Origin: Nonomuraea montanisoli
GTDB taxonomy: Bacteria; Actinomycetota; Actinomycetes; Streptosporangiales; Streptosporangiaceae
Length of the DNA: 64,000 nucleotides
Reading direction: 5' to 3'
NCBI RefSeq assembly: GCF_013363975.1
Contig: NZ_JABWGN010000005.1
Location: 496,001 to 560,000, forward strand
Shown: one piece after another, positions 58,186-64,000 of the stretch
Numbering within the stretch: position 1 is the first letter of the stretch
Layout: every line of letters begins with the position of its first letter
Notes under the pieces: generated by a model
What the model saw: only the letters and a program-made list of their open reading frames with translations
What the model was told of the DNA's origin: nothing
Databases searched by the model: none
Made by a program: the position numbers and the translations under genes

Positions 58186-60881
58186 TGCTCGCGCCCCGTG
58201 GGCATCGTCTCGGGCTCGTAGTACGGCGGCATACCGGGATCCTGCCCACCGCCGAGCAGGCCGTTGTCCTCATCGAGGCCGTTGTTCTGGTTCGGGTCGA
58301 TGGTGATGATGCGGCCGTTGTCCTCGTCGTTGCACGGGTCCATGACGCAGGTCACGTCGTCCGGCTGCTCCTCGTCCGGCTCCTTGGTGGCCGTGGGCGT
58401 GGGAGCGGGCTTGGGCGCGAGGTTCTCGGGGACGCCGGTGTTGACGCGGGCCGGGAACTGCTCGACCTTCTGGCCCTTCATGGCCTCGGTCATGAAGGCC
58501 TTCCAGATGGCCGCGGGGTACGTGGCGCCCTGGAAGGCGCTGCCCAGGGGCACCTCGTACGCGGTGGTGTACGGCTTCTGCGGCGTGTACTTCTTCTCCT
58601 TGGCCGGGTTCTTGCCCCGCCACCAGGGACAGTTGTCGTTGACCGGCTGGACGACCTTGCCACCCTTGGAGCGGCACTCCTGGCGGAACATGCCGACCGC
58701 GGTGGACAACTGCGGGGTGAAGCCGACGAACCAGGCTTCCTTGTTCTCGTTGTTGGTGCCGGTCTTGCCGGCGACGGGCCGGTCGTAGAGGGCGGCGTTG
58801 CGGCCGGTGCCCTGCTTGACCACGGCCTGGAGCGCGACCGTGGCGTCTGCGGCGGCGTCCGGGGAGATGACCTGGGCGGGGGTCCGCTTCTCCTGCCACT
58901 TCACGCGGCCGGCGCGGTCCTTGACCTTGATGACGACGTGGTTCTTGAAGTGCTTGCCGCCGTTGGCGAAGATCGAGTAGCCGCCGGCCTGCTCGACCGC
59001 GGTCACCTGACCGGAGCCGATCGTGATCAGGTAGTGGTGGCGGTTCTTCGCGTCCTCCAGCCGCTCCTTGCTGAGGCCGGCGCGGCTGGCGATGTCGATG
59101 ACCTTGTCGAGGCTGACCTTCTCCCCCATCTTGGCGAAGGCGGTGTTGACCGAGTGGGCCGTGGCGTTGACGACGTCGATCGACGAGGCGCCCGAGGCGT
59201 GGTCGTTGTTGATGGGCGTGGTGCCCTCCAGCTTCAGCGGCCCCTTGGCCGGCAGGTAGCTGTTGAGGCTGTAGCCCGAGTCGAGCCACGCCGCGAGCAC
59301 GTACGGCTTGAACGCCGAGGCCGCCTGCTTCTGCGACAGGAAGGCGTCGTCCCAGGAGTCCTTCTCGTAGTCGTCGCCGCCGTAGAAGGCGATGATCCGG
59401 CCGTTACGCGGGTCGACCGCGGCCATGGTGGCGGTGATCTCGCCGGTCAGGCCGGCGGTGTGCTTGTTGACGGCATCCCTGGCGGCCAGCATCAGGTTCT
59501 TGTCGAACGTCGAGGTGATCTTGTAGCCGCCGGTCTCGACGTCCTCCTTGGTGAGCCCGTACTCGTTCTTCAGCTCATCCATGACGGCCTGGACCATGTA
59601 GCCGGTCAGGCCCTTGTAGTAGTCCTTGTTGCTGATCTTGATGCGCTTGGGCGAGGCCGGCGACTTGGACGGCAGGCTCCCGTACGCCTTGGGGTCGAGC
59701 TTGGCCATCTGCCCGATCACGTAGACGTAGCGCGCCTCGCTGGGCTTCATGTTGCCCGCGATCTCGGCCCGGTCGAACGCGTCGGGGTTCTGGATGCGGC
59801 CGGCCAGGTAGGCGCCCTGCTCGGGCGTCAGCGCCGTGACCGGCTTGTTGAAGAACTCCTTGGCCGCCGCGCCGATGCCGTACGCGCCGCGCCCGAAGTA
59901 GATGGTGTTGAGGTACTGCTTGAGGATGTCGTCCTTGCTGAGCTTCTTGTTGAGCTTGACCGCGACGAAGATCTCATTGATCTTGCGCCGGATGCTGCGC
60001 TCCTGGGAGAGGCCGTCGTAGTAGTTGCGGGCCATCTGCTGGGTGATGGTGGAGGCGCCCTGCACCTGCGCGCCGGAGAGCGTGCTGTACACGGAGCGGA
60101 CCATGCCGGAGAAGGAGATGCCGGAGTCCTCACGGAAGCCGCTGTTCTCGGCGGCGATGACCGCGTCCTGGACATGCCGCGGGATCTGGTTGATGTCGTC
60201 GACCGGGACGCGCTTGGTGCCCAGCTTGGCGAGGACCTTGCCGTTGGCGTAGTAGATGACGCTGCCCATGTCGTCGACCGTGTCCTGGACCTGGTTTTGG
60301 GTCGGCATGGGAATGTTGGCGTACGCCACGGCGATCATGCCGAAGAGGCCGGCGGTGACGACCGCGAAGCCGGCCAGCACGATCTTCCAGCTCGGCAGGA
60401 ACCTGCGCCACGCCGGCTTGTCTCCGCCCTTCTTGCGCGGGAGCTCGCCGGGACCTCCGGGCCCTCCTGGCCCTCCCGGCCCGCCGTCGCCACCGGAGCC
60501 GCCCGCGCCACGGCCGCGGGCGCGGCGCGGGGCCTCGCTGATCATCGTCTCCTGCTCGCTGCGCCGCCGTCCCTCACGGCGCCCGGACGAGCGCGGGCCG
60601 GGCTCGGCGGGCATCCCGGAGGCAGCGGTCGCGGGCGGGGGCCCGGCTGGGCCGCGCCGCTCGGGCGCGCGCCTGACGGGCTCGTACGGCTGCTCGTACG
60701 AGTGCGCCGCCATGGCGCCGGTGTCCTCGTAGGCGGCCTCCGGACGACGTGGAGGCTGCGCGTTCTCCCACCCGGAGCCGCCGGTTTGCGGCGTCTGGGG
60801 CTGGGGAACGGAACGGGATGAGCCGGAGCGACGGCGCCTCCCCTGGCGGGCCGTCCCCTCGTCGTGGCTGTAACTCAACAC
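58179..60881 (-). CDS. class A penicillin-binding protein
   Basis: A 900-residue bifunctional peptidoglycan synthase. A long disordered cytosolic lead (1-160; Gly/Pro-rich) precedes the membrane helix (167-189). The glycosyltransferase domain has AAENSGFREDSG (catalytic E245), ITQQMARN and LNTIYFGRGAYGIGAAA. The transpeptidase domain has S522-A-F-K525, S577-V-N579 and K706-T-G708. A C-terminal tail is acidic and Pro/Gly-rich (DNGRIITIDPNQNNGLDEDN). GTG 60881. First of a three-gene operon with two mannosyltransferases. Confidence 0.95.
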   Translation of the reverse strand: MLSYSHDEGTARQGRRRRSGSSRSVPQPQTPQTGGSGWENAQPPRRPEAAYEDTGAMAAHSYEQPYEPVRRAPERRGPAGPPPATAASGMPAEPGPRSSGRREGRRRSEQETMISEAPRRARGRGAGGSGGDGGPGGPGGPGGPGELPRKKGGDKPAWRRFLPSWKIVLAGFAVVTAGLFGMIAVAYANIPMPTQNQVQDTVDDMGSVIYYANGKVLAKLGTKRVPVDDINQIPRHVQDAVIAAENSGFREDSGISFSGMVRSVYSTLSGAQVQGASTITQQMARNYYDGLSQERSIRRKINEIFVAVKLNKKLSKDDILKQYLNTIYFGRGAYGIGAAAKEFFNKPVTALTPEQGAYLAGRIQNPDAFDRAEIAGNMKPSEARYVYVIGQMAKLDPKAYGSLPSKSPASPKRIKISNKDYYKGLTGYMVQAVMDELKNEYGLTKEDVETGGYKITSTFDKNLMLAARDAVNKHTAGLTGEITATMAAVDPRNGRIIAFYGGDDYEKDSWDDAFLSQKQAASAFKPYVLAAWLDSGYSLNSYLPAKGPLKLEGTTPINNDHASGASSIDVVNATAHSVNTAFAKMGEKVSLDKVIDIASRAGLSKERLEDAKNRHHYLITIGSGQVTAVEQAGGYSIFANGGKHFKNHVVIKVKDRAGRVKWQEKRTPAQVISPDAAADATVALQAVVKQGTGRNAALYDRPVAGKTGTNNENKEAWFVGFTPQLSTAVGMFRQECRSKGGKVVQPVNDNCPWWRGKNPAKEKKYTPQKPYTTAYEVPLGSAFQGATYPAAIWKAFMTEAMKGQKVEQFPARVNTGVPENLAPKPAPTPTATKEPDEEQPDDVTCVMDPCNDEDNGRIITIDPNQNNGLDEDNGLLGGGQDPGMPPYYEPETMPTGREQW

Positions 60882-60944
60882 GTCCTCGCATCGTCGTCGG
60901 ATAGCACGGCGGGTGGGCGTGGGCGCCTTGACCGCCTTCGGTCT

Positions 60945-61319
60945 CTACTCTCGGCCGACGAGATCCGGCGGTCCGTTGCCGAGGACCAACGAGACCGTCA
61001 TGTGGTTCCAAGAGCAACCTTGACAGACCTCGACGACGTGCACACGGATCTCGTCGTCATCATGGTCCATTTCGACGAGACCTGACGTCGCCTTTGCCTC
61101 ACCCGTATGCCGTCCCAGGGGATCCCGGTCGACATAGGTCACGTTGGTGACGTTCCGCCTTCCGCACACCGGGCATAGGCGTTCGGTCGGTTCACCGAGG
61201 TGCCGGGCCGCGTGAAGGAGGTACGGCTGTGCGTCACACATCTCGCCAGGCGAGCGCGGGCCGGGGACCACTCCTCTCGTCGCGAGGCCGTCGTCCACCA
61301 CCCTTCTCTGTGACCACAT
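60945..61319 (-). CDS. DUF5318 protein
   Basis: A 124-residue protein usually found near the PBP/ino1 locus of actinomycetes. It has two zinc-binding-like pairs, CPVCGRRNVTNVTY and VCQGCSWNHM, and a central Asp-rich part (MDHDDDEIRVHVV). ATG 61319 (MWSQRRVVDDGL) is the family-like start. Unknown function. It is divergent from the PadR gene, and its promoter region overlaps that one. Confidence 0.88.
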   Translation of the reverse strand: MWSQRRVVDDGLATRGVVPGPRSPGEMCDAQPYLLHAARHLGEPTERLCPVCGRRNVTNVTYVDRDPLGRHTGEAKATSGLVEMDHDDDEIRVHVVEVCQGCSWNHMTVSLVLGNGPPDLVGRE

Positions 61320-61360
61320 GAGCGCCAGACTACGGCTTTTTGGTGATTGCTCCCAACGAC

Positions 61361-61389
61361 TTGGCAAAGTCGCTCGTTGCCGCGATATA
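61361..61389 (+). promoter_or_regulatory. promoter of the PadR-ino1 operon
   Basis: TTGGCA (61361-61366) and GATATA (61384-61389) with a 17-bp spacer. Transcription would start at about 61396, 14 bp before the PadR palindrome. Confidence 0.6.
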
Positions 61390-61409
61390 GCGAATCGACG
61401 TATCCTCAT

Positions 61410-61430
61410 GATGTATCGGCTAGATACATC
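61410..61430. promoter_or_regulatory. PadR operator overlapping the PadR start codon
   Basis: GATGTATC (61410-61417)-GGCTA-GATACATC (61423-61430), perfect 8-bp arms of the ATGTATC type known for PadR regulators. It covers the ATG at 61411, so PadR binding would block its own transcription and that of ino1. Confidence 0.75.
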
Positions 61431-62037
61431 GACGCGAGAGGGGGCGGTTCCGCTGGCCGGCGGACAAGGCAGAGTCCTGGAGCTGGCCGTGCTCGGGTCG
61501 TTGCACGAGACCCCGCTCCACGGCTACGAGCTGCGCAAACGGCTCAACGCTCTGCTGGGGATGTTCCGTGCGTTCTCCTACGGGTCGCTCTACCCCTGCC
61601 TGCGATCGCTGCTCACCCAGGGCCTCATCGCCGAGGAGCAGCCGGCTCCGGCCACGATCGTGGGCGGCCGATCGAAGATCGTCTACAAGCTGACGGCGGA
61701 GGGGAAGGAGCGGCTGCACGAGTTGCTCACCCAGGCCGGTCCGTCGGCCTGGGAGGACGAGAGCTTCGGCGTCCACTTCGCCTTCTTCAGGCACACGGAG
61801 GCCGAGGTGCGCCTGCGCATCCTCGAAGGCCGCCGCAGCCGCCTGGAGGAGCGTCTGGACAGCGTGCGCACCGCCCTGGCCCGCACCAGGGAGCGCCTCG
61901 ACAGCTACACGTTGGAGCTGCAGCGTCATGGTCTCGAATCGGTCGAACGCGAGGTGCGTTGGCTGAACGAGCTGATCGCGACGGAGAGACGGGCATCGCA
62001 AGAGCCCGAGAGAGATACCACGTCAACTGATGAGTAA
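61411..62037 (+). CDS. PadR-family regulator
   Basis: A 208-residue regulator. The winged helix (about 15-100) reads [20 protein letters not shown], then [20 protein letters not shown] and [19 protein letters not shown]-terminal coiled coil ([20 protein letters not shown]) gives dimerisation. ATG 61411 or 61408 lies within its own operator. The stop is 13 bp before the ATG of ino1, and the two form an operon, as in other actinomycetes. Confidence 0.93.
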   Translation: MYRLDTSTREGAVPLAGGQGRVLELAVLGSLHETPLHGYELRKRLNALLGMFRAFSYGSLYPCLRSLLTQGLIAEEQPAPATIVGGRSKIVYKLTAEGKERLHELLTQAGPSAWEDESFGVHFAFFRHTEAEVRLRILEGRRSRLEERLDSVRTALARTRERLDSYTLELQRHGLESVEREVRWLNELIATERRASQEPERDTTSTDE

Positions 62038-62050
62038 GGGAGCGAGTGCG

Positions 62051-63130
62051 ATGGGTTCGGTTCGCGTGGCCATTGTCGGTGTCGGCAACTGCGCGTCGTC
62101 GCTGGTCCAGGGCGTTCACTACTACAAGGACGCCGACCCGGACGTACGGGTCCCGGGCCTGATGCACGTGAAGTTCGGCGACTACCACGTCGGCGACGTC
62201 GAGGTCGTCGCCGCGTTCGACGTGGACGCCAAGAAGGTCGGCCGCGACCTGTCCGAGGCGATCGTCGCCAGCGAGAACAACACGATCAAGATCTGCGACG
62301 TGCCGCCCACGGGGGTGACTGTCCAGCGCGGCCATACCTTCGACGGCCTGGGTGAGTACTACCGGGAGATCGTCGAGGAGTCCGACGAGGCGCCCGTCGA
62401 CGTGGTCCAGGTGCTCCGTGACAACCAGGTCGACGTCCTGGTCTCCTACCTGCCCGTGGGCTCCGAGGAGGCCGACCGGTTCTACGCGCGGTGCGCGATC
62501 GACGCCAAGGTCGCCTTCGTCAACGCGCTGCCGGTCTTCATCGCCTCCGACCCCGAGTGGGCCGAGAAGTTCACGCAGGCCGGTGTGCCGATCGTCGGCG
62601 ACGACATCAAGTCGCAGGTCGGCGCCACCATCACGCACCGCGTCCTGGCCAAGCTGTTCGAGGACCGCGGGGTCGAGCTGCTGCGCACGTACCAGCTCAA
62701 CTTCGGCGGCAACATGGACTTCATGAACATGCTGGAGCGCAAGCGGCTCCAGTCGAAGAAGATCTCCAAGACCCAGTCGGTCACCTCGCAGATCCCGCAC
62801 GAGATGCGCAAGGCCGACGTGCACATCGGCCCGTCGGACCACGTGCCGTGGCTCGACGACCGCAAGTGGGCCTACATCCGCCTGGAGGGCCGCTCGTTCG
62901 GCGACACCCCGCTCAACCTGGAGTACAAGCTCGAGGTGTGGGACTCGCCCAACTCGGCGGGCATCATCATCGACGCGGTGCGCGCGGCCAAGATCGCCCT
63001 CGACCGGGGCATCGCCGGCCCGATCCTCAGCGCGTCGTCGTACTTCATGAAGTCGCCGCCCGAGCAGTACTCCGACGACGAGGCGCGCGAGTACGTCGAG
63101 AAGTTCATCCGCGGCGAGATCGACAGGTAA
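62051..63130 (+). CDS. ino1: inositol-3-phosphate synthase
   Basis: A 359-residue enzyme that makes myo-inositol-1-phosphate from glucose-6-phosphate with NAD+. It feeds mycothiol and phosphatidylinositol. [20 protein letters not shown] is the NAD-binding start. [50 protein letters not shown] and KSKK-like [14 protein letters not shown] hold the active-site Lys residues. ATG 62051 after AAGGGAGCG. Regulated, by inference, by PadR upstream. Confidence 0.96.
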   Translation: MGSVRVAIVGVGNCASSLVQGVHYYKDADPDVRVPGLMHVKFGDYHVGDVEVVAAFDVDAKKVGRDLSEAIVASENNTIKICDVPPTGVTVQRGHTFDGLGEYYREIVEESDEAPVDVVQVLRDNQVDVLVSYLPVGSEEADRFYARCAIDAKVAFVNALPVFIASDPEWAEKFTQAGVPIVGDDIKSQVGATITHRVLAKLFEDRGVELLRTYQLNFGGNMDFMNMLERKRLQSKKISKTQSVTSQIPHEMRKADVHIGPSDHVPWLDDRKWAYIRLEGRSFGDTPLNLEYKLEVWDSPNSAGIIIDAVRAAKIALDRGIAGPILSASSYFMKSPPEQYSDDEAREYVEKFIRGEIDR

Positions 63131-63141
63131 GCCTCGCTCAC

Positions 63142-63177
63142 GACGGCGGCCGACTCCTTGCGGGGGCGGCCGCCGTC
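63142..63177 (+). terminator. terminator after ino1
   Basis: GACGGCGGCCG (63142-63152) pairs perfectly with CGGCCGCCGTC (63167-63177) around a 14-nt loop. It is followed by a tandem 16-bp duplicate CGCCGTCACTCTTGCG (63171-63186 and 63187-63202). Confidence 0.75.
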
Positions 63178-63223
63178 ACTCTTGCGCGCCGTCACTCTTG
63201 CGCGGCGTCGCCGGGTCAGGGCG

Positions 63224-63817
63224 TCAGCCGGCGGCGACCCGGGCGGCCGGCGGCAGCTCGGCCTCGGCGGCCGTGGGCCAGGCCATCGGGTCGGGGCCGA
63301 GCTCGACCAGGAGCGGCACCTGCTCGGCGCACCACGGCGAGATGGCCAGCTCGCCCTTCAGCACCCGAGTGGCGAACTCCTGCCACGGCATCCACCGTGT
63401 CTCGCCCACCTCCTCCGGGTTGAGCACCGCCGGGGCCTCGGCCGTGACGCGGTAGACGGGGCACAGCTCGTGCTCGACGATGCCGTTGCCCATGACGGCC
63501 CGGTAGGCGAACGTGGGCAGCACCAGGTCGGCGCGCTCGACGGCCAGGCCCAGCTCGTAGGAGAGCCGGCGGGTGACGGCGCGGTCGAGCGGCTCGCCCG
63601 GCAGCGGGTGGCCGCAGCAGCTGTTGGTCCACACGCCGGGCCAGGTCAGCTTGTGGTCGGCGCGCCTGGTCAGCAGCACACGGCCGTCGCCGTCGAAGAC
63701 GTAGCTGGAGAAGGCCAGGTGGAGCGGGGTCTCCCGGCCGTGCACCGACAGCTTGGGCGCGGTGCCGACCGCGCGGCCCTCGTCGTCGACCAGCACCACC
63801 AGTTCATCAGTCGTCAC
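63224..63817 (-). CDS. idi: isopentenyl-diphosphate delta-isomerase, type 1
   Basis: A 197-residue NUDIX-fold enzyme that interconverts IPP and DMAPP. The active-site Cys is in TNSCCGHPLPGE and the catalytic Glu/metal region is VMGNGIVEHELCPVYRV. PGVWTNS and the N-terminal VHGRETPLHLAFSSYVFDGD fit family type 1. GTG 63817. It is the only isoprenoid gene here; the MEP or mevalonate genes lie elsewhere. Confidence 0.95.
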   Translation of the reverse strand: MTTDELVVLVDDEGRAVGTAPKLSVHGRETPLHLAFSSYVFDGDGRVLLTRRADHKLTWPGVWTNSCCGHPLPGEPLDRAVTRRLSYELGLAVERADLVLPTFAYRAVMGNGIVEHELCPVYRVTAEAPAVLNPEEVGETRWMPWQEFATRVLKGELAISPWCAEQVPLLVELGPDPMAWPTAAEAELPPAARVAAG

Positions 63818-63922
63818 GCTACGAAGCGTACGTGATCATGTGCGTGTTCCGGACGGGTTCCTCCACCTGCGGCGCCAACTCCCCGAGCCCGGAAAGGTCC
63901 GGATCGGGACTAGGCTGACTGC

Positions 63923-64000
63923 GTGTCGTTCGTCGCCGATCTGCGGATAGTCCTGAAGGGCCGGGACTTCCGCCGGCTGTTCGGCACCCGGCTGGTCTCC
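63923..64000 (+). CDS. MFS transporter, N-terminal fragment cut by the window edge
   Basis: GTG 63923 opens a frame of 26 codons to the window end: VSFVADLRIVLKGRDFRRLF, then GTRLVS. This R-D-F-R-x-L-(F/W)-x-T-R-L start is characteristic of actinobacterial MFS permeases. The rest lies outside the window. It is divergent from idi, with about 105 bp between. Confidence 0.7.
   Translation, partial: MSFVADLRIVLKGRDFRRLFGTRLVS

Noticed and set aside
58938..60821. A 627-residue plus-strand frame
   Set aside because: Antisense to the PBP gene, with Val/Asp/Gly/Arg-rich shadow composition.

Overview
This is a chromosomal segment from a high-GC actinomycete. The layout (ffs-dnaX-ybaB-recR-DUF5063-lysC-asd, rpsF-ssb-rpsR-rplI-dnaB, a PadR gene in front of ino1, GTG/TTG starts, Gly-rich SSB and DnaX linkers) suggests a filamentous member of the Streptosporangiales, perhaps Nonomuraea-like. 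The genus is an inference; no database was searched. The segment is probably on the core arm near oriC, but oriC itself is not in view. I see no rRNA genes, CRISPR array, prophage or insertion sequence.

Layout. 0-8.3 kb: small regulators with their target genes (TetR, GNAT/HxlR, TetR/LLM oxidoreductase), SURF1, an amidohydrolase, a DUF1232 membrane protein and a secreted M15-like protein. 8.5-12.5 kb: asd-lysC and DUF5063-recR-ybaB, packed on the minus strand. 12.5-18.1 kb: a GAF-domain regulator, a 14-bp tandem repeat, dnaX with a very long linker, SRP RNA and tRNA-Ser(GGA). 18.4-25.5 kb: accessory enzymes and regulators, each with a visible operator, plus LysE and MFS exporters and a zinc peptidase. 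25.5-28 kb: tRNA-Ser(CGA), tadA with two paralogous acidic companion genes, and upp. 28-33 kb: small conserved membrane proteins, XRE and GntR regulators, and an NmrA/ABM pair with its MarR. 33-40.7 kb: an extra DNA sliding clamp, a two-component system beside an ABC exporter, an SMP-30 lactonase with AsnC, SoxR and a universal stress protein. 40.8-44.9 kb: two genes that each lost their 5' end at one shared junction. 44.9-54.1 kb: dnaB with a cluster of DnaA-box-like sites, MATE and APC transporters, an amino-acid ABC system, and the rpsF-ssb-rpsR-rplI operon. 54.2-64 kb: small membrane proteins, endonuclease IV, two mannosyltransferases joined to a class A PBP, DUF5318, PadR-ino1, idi and the start of an MFS gene.

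The genes fall into three functional groups. The first is housekeeping replication, repair and translation (dnaX, recR, dnaB, ssb, extra clamp, S6/S18/L9, TadA, tRNAs, SRP RNA). The second is precursor and envelope supply: aspartate to lysine/threonine/diaminopimelate, inositol, isoprenoid, and polyprenol-dependent mannosyl transfer with peptidoglycan synthesis. The third is many local regulator-target pairs. The most informative irregularities are the double 5' truncation at about 43.23 kb, the DnaA-box cluster before dnaB, the second sliding clamp, tandem ribosome-binding-site/ATG modules at the start of a hydrolase gene, and a set of well-formed operators that pair with their regulators.
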